From the NCBI GenBank assembly GCA_029379385.1, contig CM055613.1, positions 13,100,001 through 13,164,000 of the forward strand: 64,000 nt of DNA. Direction: 5' to 3'. This DNA comes from Quillaja saponaria. Taxonomy: Eukaryota > Streptophyta > Magnoliopsida > Fabales > Quillajaceae. Under the pieces are notes generated by a model that was given only the letters and a program-made list of their open reading frames with translations, was not told the origin of the DNA and did no database searches. The number at the start of each line of letters is the position of its first letter. The first letter of the stretch is position 1. This document shows positions 40,431-51,900 of the stretch, one piece after another. The translations under genes were made by a program, and so were the position numbers.

Positions 40431-40611
40431 GTGCTAAATGAGCAGAACTTGGGAAACCTGAGTACCCCAGTGTAAAACCATGTTCTTTTAGGAAGTAGAA
40501 ACTTTAGCCTTCAATGAATTCTTATTGGTGCTAAATGGGTAGAACTTCGTACCCCAGTGTAAAACCATTATCAAGGAAATAGAAACTTTGGCCTTCAACG
40601 AATTCTTAGTG
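40431..40611 (+). repeat. Two-copy tandem duplication in the ABCF5 3' region
   Basis: Copies at 40431-40527 and 40528-40611 share gtgctaaatg, gtaccccagtgtaaaacca, gaaactttrgccttcaaygaattctta. The second copy lacks about 12 bases. Probably within the 3' untranslated region of ABCF5. Confidence 0.85.
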
Positions 40612-40619
40612 GTACAAAG

Positions 40620-41197
40620 AAGGGGAAAACAGAAATTTGTGAGCCTTTTGATGCTATTTAGTTTGGTGTAATGAAGGGGATATCAAAATTATTACAAATC
40701 AATGATGAAACTGGAGTATTTGTAGGGTTTGGATCCTCTCGCACATGACCCTATGAGAGGGTCCTGTTCAAGGAGAAAAGACATAATGTTTTATTTTCCC
40801 AAAGTGTTTTTGATTACAAAAAATGTCACTGGAGAGGAAGTTGTACCATTCTCTTTACTACAAGAACAGAAAAAGATCTAGATCCCTTAACAAAGATAAG
40901 CGTGATAAGCACATACAAACAGCTGATTTCTAGGCTCAGATGAGCAATGATACTGCAAGCTAGAATTTTGTAGTGGATATCATTCACTAATCTTATATGT
41001 AAGAGGACTAAACAGAAGTCATCCATGTGTTCACCCCACAAGTCTTCAAAGTGGTGAACATGATGGTATTACAACATTACAAGATCATATTAATAGTATG
41101 TCCAAAATATTTCTATGCAGATTTAGGAGCAAGGTATTGCTCAAAATCCCCACGATACTGTTTCATACATTCAGTACATATTGGATACAAACAGTAA
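40620..41197. other. Intergenic region between convergent ABCF5 and NRPB4
   Basis: About 580 bases between 3' ends; no coding signal or element recognised. Confidence 0.5.
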
Positions 41198-43952
41198 TTA
41201 CTCAAATTTCTTGATCATTGACAGGTCATTCAACATTTTCTCAATTGCCTCGTCATCATGAGCTCGTCCTTTTGTCTACATGACAAATTATCAACCAAGA
41301 CAATATAAGTAAGTGATTCTCACTAGAAATGGAAGCACACAGTTGCTCTTATAATATTATGAGCTAATGATCAAGAGCATAATTCTTCACTTTCACACTA
41401 TAAGAAGTTCAACTTATAGTCAGAACACACAAGGAACAACTAGTTCTAAATATTTCTGAAGTGCATAGAAATTTATTTCATATTAAGCTCATTCTACCAA
41501 TACTCTTGAATTAAAGGTCTGCTGACCTGCTTATTTTACACTACCAAGTCAGGGCTGGTTTAGAACAAGGATTATTAAAAAAAAATCATATATTAGAAGG
41601 GCACATAGAATTCAGTAGACAAAATACATGTGATGTCATTGTATGCACTTCCAACTAAAAGCATGACCAAGATAGATGGTACAATGGAAAGTGGGGAAGA
41701 GCGGAAGAGGAGAAATAAATTATACCTTGATAGATGGTACCATAGCAATAGCTTCCTCCACTGTTTCAGGACAAAGATTGCCAAGGACACAAAGCTGCAC
41801 AACAATCATTCACAATATAGTTTGTTTTTTTTAATCTTTTAATGTGAGAACCAGCTTCCTAAAGGGAATTCACTGAGAACGGGCACTTACCTCAAATTCA
41901 GCCAGTTGGTATCTACTCAGGATTCTGAATGTCAGTTAAGATCACTTTTTCCATAAGCATAAAGTTTTAAGAAACATCTCAAATTGCAAGAATAATTAAC
42001 AAAAGCTACTAAGGCATGCTGTCCTCCATATCCTTTTTTTTTAATAATACTCCAATATAAATATCGGTGCCACACTGCCACTACAGGAACACTTTCAAGG
42101 TGTAAACCCTGGTAATGCACTCCAAAAGGTAAATAGATAAGCATAAGAAGAAACAATATAAGTAAAAGAAATTTGCCTAATTGGAGTGAGAAAATATGGC
42201 GATTGACTCCAACATCCTTAATGCTAGACATAGATTAAGAGATTGGGAGTAAGTATAAATGCATGAACAAAGAGAATGAAAATCCAACTTCACTATTTTG
42301 AAGGATACTCTCGCACTTGTCTAACAGCATCAGGATTTTTATAACGGCTGAAGCGCTTCACGTACTGCAATGACTTTTCAAATACTCTGGGAAAAAGAAA
42401 ATTAAAGAATCAAATGACAAGGCAGTGAATCCCCTTTTCTGATTATTATTTAGTTCTGCCAGTGGTTAGATTAGAACAAGTTCTGGAGGGGTTAACAACA
42501 CTACAGATCATAAGTTCTTTCTTCAGATCTACAATTGTGACCAATCCAGATATCATTTTTTTTTAAAACATGGAAAGCAAGTGGTACCCTGGAAAGTATA
42601 GGATAAAAAAGATCTTTTAATGGTTAATTGCATGACAGAGATTTGATTCCGTAACTTTGCATACATGAACATTATTTATGAGATAATGTACTTAAACAAA
42701 AAAAACCAAAACATTTTTTATTGCTTTACCAAAATCGTTAGTCAACTTTTAGCAATTGAGAAAAAATGAATATCCAAAGGTTTCTTTCAAAGGAACTGTT
42801 CTGCAGCAATCAATTCATGTACAAAAAAATTTAATATTTTTAGGACAAATACTATTAGAACCTCAAATAACAAAAACGATTAATCTATGACAAACTCATT
42901 TGTCCAAAGTTTTGCAGAGGATTAAGCAAGGAATTGGGAAATATATATATATATATATATTTTTTTTTTTTTGATAAGAAAAATCTGGGAATAGATAGGC
43001 TGCTCCATCTCCTGGGCCAAGGCATCATGTGCCTCTACTCACATTAAGATCGAGGGCATTGAAGGTTAGCACCAAACAAGGCGCCACAACAGCTCGAACC
43101 CAAGACCTTTCAGTGTTGAGGCGAACAAGCTTCATCATTGAACCAACACCTTGTTGACGGAATTGGGAAATATGGGGCAATCAGAATAATGTAAGATGCC
43201 ACTATATGCACTTTCAACTAAAAGTAAGACCTAGACAATGGAGATAGAACTCCATCCTTTTTCGCTCTAATGAGTTATGAGTTTTAATTTTTGATTTGGT
43301 TGTGCAGAATGAATCAAGGGAAAATCTAACTGTCAGTACAATCATAATGCTCAATCAGGTAATATGGGAATTTTGAAAATGGAAGTGTCTAACAATCAAA
43401 GCCAATTAGGCATACAAAACAATGGAAAAGTTAATAGGATTAGCTACAAGCAAAGTATAATAAAATAAAAAGGATTTATCGATAAACTTAATTACGTTGG
43501 ATGGAAGTAATAAGCTTCAAAAAGAAGTGGTCTACTACTCACTGTGACACTTGATTCATAGGATCCTCAGACATCTGCTGAAGCTGCTCATACTTGTGTT
43601 CAAGAATCAATGAAACTTCACAGTTCATTAAACACTTTGCCTTCAAAAACTCTAGAGAAACAGTCCTCATCAATATGCAAATCTTAGTTAATGGGTATAC
43701 CTAAAATAGGGCAAGTTGAACTAGCTAGATAACTTGTAGCCTATTAATCACAATAAAATGTTTACGGAGGAAACTAATAAACATGGGTAACTTGTTTTTT
43801 TCTAAAATTCTGGAATATTCCTTAACATTTTACACATATAATTGATTTCTTTGGTTTCACGATAACCAGAAAAAACCTCAGATAGAGAGAGGAATAACAT
43901 TACCATCACCGATTTTGAGCTCGGCAGCATTTTCTTCCTCTTCCCCAGACAT
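41198..43952 (-). CDS. NRPB4: RNA polymerase II subunit RPB4 (NRPB4), 6 exons
   Basis: Fourth-largest subunit of nuclear RNA polymerase II, which forms the RPB4/RPB7 stalk. Exons on the minus strand: 43904-43952, 43543-43651, 42309-42386, 41891-41924, 41726-41794, 41198-41275, giving 138 residues, the length I recall for Arabidopsis NRPB4. All borders are GT-AG and in phase. The sequence runs from MSGEEEENAAELKIGDEFLK through CEVSLILEHKYEQLQ and a conserved FEKSLQYVKRFSRYKN segment to LCVLGNLCPETVEEAIAMVP and NDLSMIKKFE at the stop. The whole protein is the RPB4 helical domain. The third-to-fourth exon join uses donor GTATCC. Intron 2 holds a SINE insertion (42945-43158). In Arabidopsis the gene is At5g09920, in the segment paralogous to At5g648xx, which fits its place here between ABCF5 and the At5g64816-like gene. 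Intact. Confidence 0.95.
42945..43158 (-). mobile_element. tRNA-derived SINE in NRPB4 intron 2, with 15-bp target duplication
   Basis: On the minus strand the unit starts with a tRNA-like head (GGTTCAATGATGAAGC as A-box region, GTCTTGGGTTCGAGC as B box), continues with an unrelated body and ends in a poly-A tail (poly-T on plus at 42961-42972, then a TA run). It is flanked by identical ggaattgggaaatat at 42930-42944 and 43159-43173. Perfect duplication and intact tail suggest a fairly recent insertion. It lies in the same orientation as NRPB4 transcription. Confidence 0.88.
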
Positions 43953-44818
43953 ACTGAGAACAAAAGGCAAACCTTTCAGCTGAAAGTGAAGAACCCGAAA
44001 AATTTCTTAGTGAAATTACTGAAGTAAGATCTTTGATTCTAATATACTACTCTAACCTTCAATACAATAGTTCCCAAAGGAAAACTGATAAAGAAAATAT
44101 AGGGGAAGGAGAGGTAAGGACGAACCCAGCACCTGACGGCTGACGGTAAAGGCGGTTTTCTTCTAAACGCTGCGGACCGGGAGTCAGCGAAAGGTTTTTC
44201 TTTGGCCTAGCTGATGCTGGTATTTGTAACACCTTTGAACAATCTCTCCTTTTTTTTTCTTTTCTTTTTTGATTTAATCAGATATTTCATTAAGGCAACA
44301 AATAGTTAAATAAGTGACTACAAAACTACTTTGTTTTGGTAGTCGATAGTTAACAACCAATTTTTATTTTTATTTTTGTCATTATTTAAAATTTATAAAA
44401 ATTTTACTTGATAAGACATTTTGAGATTCAAATTCAAAAAACCAACAAATAAAATAAACATTATTGACTCTAAATTAACTCTCTTACAAATTTAAAACTA
44501 ACTAGTTTAAAAATTTATACAAATATAATTAAAATAATTTTAAAATAGATAATAAATACCATCATTAAAAGTTTATAATAATAATTTGTTAATTATACAA
44601 CACTAAATCATTATAAACAACCAGAGGAAATGTTAAAAACTTCATATTTCTTATTTGAAAACATGTTTGAAATATTCAATTGAACTCCTACATATTAGAA
44701 GCTAACCCCACGTACCTTACATCTATCTAGAACGTGTTCATTTCTCAAACTACTCCAACTACAAAACCAAGTGTAATACATTTTCAATCCCTTTTACAAC
44801 CTCCACAGTTCCACTCCC
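43953..44818. promoter_or_regulatory. Shared upstream region of divergent NRPB4 and the secreted-protein gene
   Basis: About 870 bp separate the two start codons. The NRPB4 side (44120-44230) is GC-richer and contains repeated CTGACGG units (about 44137-44147), probably leader sequence. The rest is AT-rich with no clear TATA box assigned. Confidence 0.4.
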
Positions 44819-45382
44819 ATGGATAAATATAGCAGAAGCATCAAGTTGTTTCTTTTCTTGTTCATCATAGTCACTTTCCAATCCCACTCTGCAGTTGGAG
44901 AAGGTGGCCAACTTGATGCCCAAATTGAACCAGTACAACCCTCTATCATAAAGCTGGTGACAAACACAATTTCGACGCTGAAAAGGTCTCACCAAAGTTA
45001 CTGGGGAAAAGTTAAAACCATCATAAATGGCATGCAGATGCAATTTTCCCCACCAAATTTAGAGTAAGTTTAATGATTCATATAATCATAGATACCCATT
45101 CACAGAATTTGAGTATTCATCAGTATAGTGGTGATTCTCTCTTTTTCTTTTTCAATTTTGTTCAGTTTTAGGGGTTCGGACAAAGCAGATTCTGGGGACG
45201 GTGTTGGTGGTGAAGGAACCAGAGGAACAATGAAAAAAGCCGCCGAGAAGAGTTTTGGAGCTAGCAAAGAGACTGTTGAAGGATTTGCTAAATCAACCGC
45301 GAAGGTAGTAGGAGAAGCAATTAACAAGGCAACAGAGAAAGTGAATGAGCGTGAGAAAGATGAGTCAGAGGCTGAGCTTTAA
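44819..45382 (+). CDS. Small secreted protein with amphipathic Ala/Lys/Glu-rich C-terminus, 2 exons
   Basis: Exons 44819-45063 and 45166-45382 join in phase 2 (GTAAGT donor, TTCAG acceptor) to give 153 residues. The first about 25 residues (MDKYSRSIKLFLFLFIIVTF then QSHSA) form a typical signal peptide, so the product is expected in the secretory pathway or cell wall. The middle part has QPSIIKLVTNTISTLKRS. The second exon encodes GSDKADSGDGVGGEG and then a hydrophilic, probably helical stretch (KKAAEKSFGASKETVEGF, AKVVGEAINKATEKVNE) that looks LEA-like in its A/K/E/T-rich pattern. I do not recognise the family. By position it could correspond to the small gene(s) between At5g64840 and At5g64816 in Arabidopsis (inference from order only). 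It ends 330 bp from the convergent Cys-rich gene. Confidence 0.72.
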
Positions 45383-45713
45383 TCAAATTGTAACGCTTTG
45401 TGAGGGAGGTAATACTTTGTGTTTACGACAATAGTTTGGTCTAAACTTTAGGGACAATGAGGGACCTTGCAGTAGCCAGGAAATTATTATGCTCACAGAG
45501 AATGCAAAATTCCAATTAAAAGAACACCAAGAATTTCTACGATTGAGCAAACGATTGATATTTGATGAATTGTATGATCTGATATGAACAAACGTATCCA
45601 AAGGTAAAGGAGCTTTGGGCAATGAACATTCAGATGTCTGATCTGATAAGAATCTAATTAATAACATCAACAAAAAACCAGATTCATAATCGCCTAAATT
45701 AATGTAATCTGCA

Positions 45714-46095
45714 CTAAGAAGACCGAGAAGCCGAAAGCTTCAGGCATTCACTCTGGCATCTTCTGAGACAGACATCATTCCAATTTGGCACTTGGTGTTG
45801 GTTTACACATACAGTGCGTGCACAGGCATCAGCACAGGCATCAAGCTCAGATACGCCACATACAGTAACACAAGTATCCCGAATTGGATCCTTTCGAGAA
45901 TGAGCCAACCTTCTTCAGCATCCTCTTTGATGTACAGACCCTCTCACATACAAAAATTTCATCAGAACTCTTCTCCCTTCCCCTTGCACTCTGTAATCTC
46001 TGTTCTTCAGCACGCTTTTTCTTGATTCTGAAAGCTTGCCCTGCAACGGCTGCAGGGATAGCAGCAACCAACAGTGACCACCACGCATCCACCAT
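45714..46095 (-). CDS. At5g64816-like membrane-anchored Cys-rich protein, one +1 frameshift
   Basis: Frame-corrected 126 residues. Starts MVDAWWSLLVAAIPAAVAGQ, a probable N-terminal membrane anchor, then a basic segment (FRIKKKRAEEQRLQSARGRE). Ten cysteines follow, arranged largely as C-x3-C pairs: CERVC, CVTVC, CADAC and CLRRC, plus single Cys in RTVC and SEC. It matches the protein I recall as Arabidopsis At5g64816 (thionin-like annotation, function unknown). The frame changes at GSFSK/DPIRDTC because of one extra base (GG instead of G, 45890-45891); both halves are conserved, so this is probably an assembly insertion. A leader intron is likely: donor GTGAGAC near 46781, acceptor TTTAG just upstream of 46119. 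The first-exon region (46780-46900) precedes TGGGCC-type motifs near 46975. It is convergent with the secreted-protein gene. Confidence 0.85.
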
Positions 46096-46129
46096 GACTA
46101 ATACAGATGTTAAGCTCTTCTTCCTCTAA

Positions 46130-47390
46130 ATCATATTCTACAAGCTAACAAAACAAGAAAAAAGAAATGAGCTTTGCTATTAAACTTCTCCTTCATATTC
46201 TAAACATCCCCTAAACAAAATATGGAAAAAGCACATATTCTGCAGACCCTCTAAACATCAGATGAGAAAATTTTCAATTTTTTTATTGGGCTGGACATCT
46301 TTCTGATTGTTTAAAGCATATTACTGTTTATGAAATCTAAACCAAATTGTCGTTCTAGACCACAAACACAGGTCTTCAAGCTGCTATAATCTTTGGGACA
46401 CATATTGATTGCAGTACAACAGAAACACTAACAAGCTGCATCACCACATAGAAGGAAAAAAAAGTCAAATATCTTTAAGGCTATCATCATGTTGTACTCG
46501 GTTCCTGGTCCATTTCATGGTTTGGAGTGAGTGTACAAATGAAACCCACGAATTGCATAAAGCTCTCATACTACGCATAACAAAACAAAAAATGGATTCT
46601 TTACCCACACAACCACTTAGTAGAACTATTTGAGAACGTGATTTTGATGCTATTCGAAAACTCACATTAACATAAATATCCGAATTTTATCATAAACAAA
46701 ATTAAAATTTTTCTTCTACTTCAACAATTCATAAAGACTGAATTGAGAAATTCGAGTAAGAGAGAGAAAGAGTCTCACCGTCAATGGAGGCGACTGATCT
46801 CCACCACCAAGGGGTCGCCGATTAGGGCAAAGAGTCAAAGACTGAGCTGAACGTAGGTTGAGCTAAATGTTGAGAGAGTGAGACTGAGAAATGAGAACGG
46901 AGCGAATTGACTGGTCGGCTGGACCAAGGAAAACAAATTTTTGGTTTATTTTTTATTGGGCTTTTCAGTTATAGAAGGAGGCCCAAAATATAGATTGTTG
47001 CCGATCTCAGTATTTTATTACCAATATAAAAGGCATTTTGTGTTGTCTTAATATTTTTAGTATAATTTTTTTTTAGAGGTACTAATTAAGAACAAAAGAA
47101 ACAATTTATGCCATATAAGTAATTCTAAATTTCTAATCAACATTGTTAGCTAAAGAACTTGAATAAGAAAGTTTAAGCCCTCAATTGACAAAAAATAAAA
47201 GTTAATAGACTTAATTCACAATTAATGACCTTATCGTCATAATTACAATATCAAAATCATAGTTGTATTTTATTTCTATTGTGATATTTAGCTATTTAAA
47301 TTTGTTTTGAATACTATTTGTTTAAAGCTTTTTGTTTTTAAGGTAAATTTCACTTTCCCAACTAGTTATCTTTTTCTTCTGCAACCTTTT
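46130..47390. other. Leader intron, first exon and promoter of the At5g64816-like gene
   Basis: 46119-46781 is the presumed leader intron, 46782 to about 46910 the non-coding first exon, and 46950-46990 contains GGGCTT and GGCCCA motifs in the presumed promoter. Further out it is AT-rich with no gene. Confidence 0.45.
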
Positions 47391-48187
47391 GGGCTGTGTT
47401 TGGTGGCATGGGCAAAATAGGATGAAATAACATATTCTACAAAAATCAAAAGAAATTATGATATATGTAGAAAATAATTTATCTCATCCTATATTTATTA
47501 CATGATTGAATAAAATACAATATATGGCTGAATATTTTTTTATTGGTGCAATATTAGATTATGTCATATATGACAAACTCAATGCTATTTTGACAAAATT
47601 AATACTGAATAGAAAAATCATATAACTCCTATAAATTTAAAATTGTGTTCATATATATTTTTATTATGTTTTATTATTTTTTAAATTATTCTAATTCCTT
47701 TTAAATATAGATATATGATTTTTTAAAAAATTATAATAATTATCATGGCACAAAATATTTTTAAAATAATATTTTATTTTATTTTATATAATGTTAAGTT
47801 TTAAAATTTTTTTTTTTTGTAAAAGGGGAAGAAGAAAATTAAGTTTTAGTGGTAAGTGAAATGAGGTCACATGTATATTTTTTAACAAATCTTTTGTTGA
47901 TTAATTTTTTTGTAAAGGAAAAAAAAGATAATTTTTTATGACGAAAGAGAGTTGGCAGAGAAAGAGATGGAATTAGAGAAATTTAGAAATTTTCTGTCTT
48001 GGTTCATTGTTCTCTTATCATATCCATCATAATATCATCACCCATCTACAAAAGAATCTCATTTCAACAGGATTAAATCTCCATTTCAGATTTTTTTGTC
48101 CTATCTAGTGATATGTATCAAACAGTTGATTAAACTGAATAAGATAAAATATCTTATTTGATTTTCTTTATCCGATCTACCAAACCC
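47391..48187. mobile_element. Possible hAT-type non-autonomous element (MITE)
   Basis: Left end GGGCTGTGTTTGGTGGC; inverted right end GGGTTTGGTAGATCGG. Flanks are aacctttt (47383-47390) and aaccttat (48188-48195), an 8-bp duplication with one mismatch, as hAT elements make. The interior is AT-rich and has no coding capacity. The inverted repeats are short and imperfect, so confidence is limited. Confidence 0.42.
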
Positions 48188-48195
48188 AACCTTAT

Positions 48196-48957
48196 TATTA
48201 CATTTAATATAAAAAATAAAGAAATAATTTAATTAATTACAAACAAATAAATATATAAAAAATCATACACAAGTGCTTTACAAGATATAAAACCTCATTT
48301 TTACCATTTCATAAATAACTTCTAGTTTTGCTTTACACAACGTTATTGTATATTTGATGCTCTAACTTTATAGTTTGCCTTAAGAAATTCTTGACCCTTT
48401 GATTTATTTTTAAAGTATACACTATGTACTTTTGTTTGATTTCTTCATTTTCATAAACAATCTGGATTGGAATTAATATGACAATTGCAATAAAGTTAAG
48501 GATGGAACTATTTGTCTATTTCCAAATTCAATTTTCCAAGTAAAACATACAAGGGTGGATGGACTTCAGTTAGCCGTGGAACTATTTCCAAAAGAGTATA
48601 ATATGCAGTCGGGCACATTTCAGACCAGTAAAATCACTTGTGAAGTTGATAGGAAGGTTTTAGAATTTCTGTATTCACATTTAGTATTCCACAAATAAAA
48701 TTGTTACCTGAACTATTAGAATTTTTAATACAAGGGAAAGAATAAGAAGAGCTATATAAAAGAATCGACTGTAATACAGCTTTAACAAAAGTCAGTATAC
48801 ATTCTGACCAAACTTTCAACCAACAGCCCCTCCCCCACTAAGAAAGCCTCTAGAAATAAAAAAAATCAATGGACCAGTTTACAAGCAAACAGAAAGACAA
48901 GAATTCATATGAAATATATGTATCTTTGTACCAGCAATGGCTAATTTTCAAAGAGCT
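48196..48957. other. Intergenic, downstream of LIP1
   Basis: AT-rich. Includes the LIP1 3' untranslated region; nothing else recognised. Confidence 0.45.
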
Positions 48958-51900
48958 TCAGACGTTAATGTCGGAGCGCTTTGATCTGGTGGAACTGCTG
49001 ATTTCCGAGGAGCCAGACAGAGAAAATCTTGGGAAGCTATAGTTTTCAGAAACTGAAACTGGCTGCTGAGGGTAAAGTGTGGGAGGTGGTGTGAGATTAC
49101 GTTGTGCTGGAAGGGGAGGAAGCATGTTATACTTGTAAGGGTCACCACTAAAACTGCAATCAACAATAATTATGGTGTGAGGCAATGCAAAACTCTGTAG
49201 CACAACTCGAGCAAAGAAAAAAAGACCAAGATATATGACAATGACAGACAAGGAAGCCCTCGTGACGGAGTTAATTCAGACATACTTTATAGAAGATATA
49301 AATACGACATCTTTCCAGAGTCTTAGAACCATTTTTATGTGACCCTTAAAGTAAAGAAATATTTGGGGCTATCTTAAACCTATTCTTTCCAAGCAAGCAT
49401 TTCTTTCTTTGATAGAATCCAAACAAGCATATGCCAACCATTCTAGTAACAATAATGAATGATAAGATGATATTATTCAAATTCACTCTACAGCGGCAAC
49501 ACATTTTGCAAGGAAATACCTTGAATTGTAAGGCTGATCATCAATCACATTGTCATCCAAGCGTTGTGTGGGTCTCTGAACTGAAGATATAGACCATGCA
49601 TTTGGTGCAGGCAAGTCATCCGAAAAGTACCTTCTCCTGATCAACTGTAACAAGGGGTATCACAAATGTTACAAGATGTCCCCAACCTTTGAGGAAAATA
49701 GAGTACTTGAAGACAGATCAAAAAAAGAAAAAGAAAATCTGAAAAACAAACCAGTACAGACCGTACGGAAAAATTTCGTCACAGCTTCCTTGTCATACCT
49801 TGCTTCTTTTGCTGCCTGCAGATGTCAATTTATCAATCATTAGACCATAACAACTAGAAAAACTGAAATTTTTATTTTTAATGAACATCAAGCCAAATAT
49901 TTTTTTTCAAAAGAGGAAAGGAGAGAAAAAAGTTTTAGTTCCAAACTTTGTTTCTAAGACTTCCCTACATACGCTTATCTTAAATTCACCCCTTCACGGT
50001 GTTAATCATAGTTGTCAAATCGTAAATCACATCGCGAATTGAAAAATCAAAATCCTATTTTTTATGAATAGTGAATTATATCGAGTCATATGTTTCAGTT
50101 AATTTTTTTAAAATAAATATTCAAAACAATAAATTATAACGAATTGTATTCTTTTAATAGTTGGTAAGCTTAAAAAAAGTATAGTCTATACTTATCCAAT
50201 ATCTACTAAAGCCTTTAACCCTTTGTTGCCTTGATTGGCAGTTTATTGCCCTTTACAAAAAATACAATTGAAGTGTCAATTTTTAACCCAAAGGACCAAA
50301 CTAGAGACCAATAACAAAAGAAAAGAAAAACAAACAACAAAACAACACACATCATGCACCTCTCTGGCTTCGTTTCACCGACAACCAAAAATAATAAAAA
50401 ATTGCGTAGAGAATGCAATCAAAGGGTTGTTGGATTGCTGTGAAGTAATGGTTGTAATTCACGAAGGCCGGGCTACTGGAAGGAAGGTTGTGCTACTATG
50501 TTTTAGTCGAACATAACAAAGAACTTGCATTGCGAGTTCCTAAGTATGATGTGCAGTGTTTTAGGACTTGAGCAGGTTCTAATTTGGAGAATTCAGGTTT
50601 GTGCTTTGATTATTCATCACACAAACAAATACATACTAAACTTTGATGTTTTTGTTTTCTGGGTCCGTCAAACGTGACATTCCCAAACTGAAAAACTCAA
50701 CTTAGTAATTGCAAGTGAATCGGCAATTCAGGCAATCCAACAATTCTATAAGCGATACGTATTGTCACTCTTCTGTACTGAAATCGTACGATACATATGC
50801 GTATCATGCGATTATGGCAACAGAGATGTTAATACTGTATTAACAGTCAATGTTTTCAATCAATGAAAGTTTACTTTACATAGTTAGAGTTAGTTGAATA
50901 AAATTATAAAAATGTAGCACTACAAAACAGCCAGTAGAGTTTGAACAAATTAACTGTAAATTTGCAACTCAAAAATGTTAAATTGTTACGCAAAAACAGA
51001 GAGTAGATATGAACTTAAGACTAAATTATTGACTATCATGCACAAGTATTTCTTGAACATGAAAAACTCTGCAGAAGAATTCAAGGTGATGCCTCAGCTG
51101 AAATCATGGTTTGGAGTATTCAATCTACTATGAGCACTTTATATAACTAAGCAGAACTCAATCTAAAAAATGCCTAGATGACAGGCAATAGTCTTGAATT
51201 CATGAGAATAAACATCCAAATGCTATCTGCAGACAATGTACTGATTTAAATTTCATGGGGTATCCTAATATCTGCAAAGCAATAAAAAGGAAAAGATACC
51301 ATACAGTGACCAATATTGACATATAACATAGGGTAGTTGAATTCTTACTGCAATAAGGCCACCACTACCAGGAAAGCTCTCAGTCAGTGGAAGCTCCTCA
51401 CTGGATGGCAGAAACCCCTGTTTCTCAACCCACTGGCGAGCTACATCAACAAGATTCCCACTGCTTCCCCTTGTACCCTCTTTTGCAACAATATCAGCTT
51501 TGTTTCCGATAACGATATACGGGACAGGAATGCCACCAGGCCCACTAGATCCATAAGGAGCTGAAAATGTCCCAGATGCAGCAATTTCAGCAGCCCACTT
51601 CTGCAAGCTTGCCTTTGTTCTTCTCTGAGAGAGATCGTGAACAAAAATTACACCTGTCCATAAAATTCAAACCAGAATGAATTCGAAAAATTATAGACAA
51701 TCAAGTTTATATGTACAGAGTACAAGGTCTCTATTAGTTTCACATGAAATACTATCAGAAAAAAAAAAGTCAGTGTCTTAATAAAGGAAGGACATTAATG
51801 TGATAATAATAATAGTATATGATGCATTTGAATGAGTTTTTATGCAGCTGATTCTAAACAGTCTCATACAAATGGTCACGTATACTGATTTTTTAATTTG

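Noticed and set aside
48958..49251. Frame reading straight through the LIP1 last exon into the intron as a separate gene
   Set aside because: The part after 49153 is intron 6; the rest is the LIP1 C-terminus.
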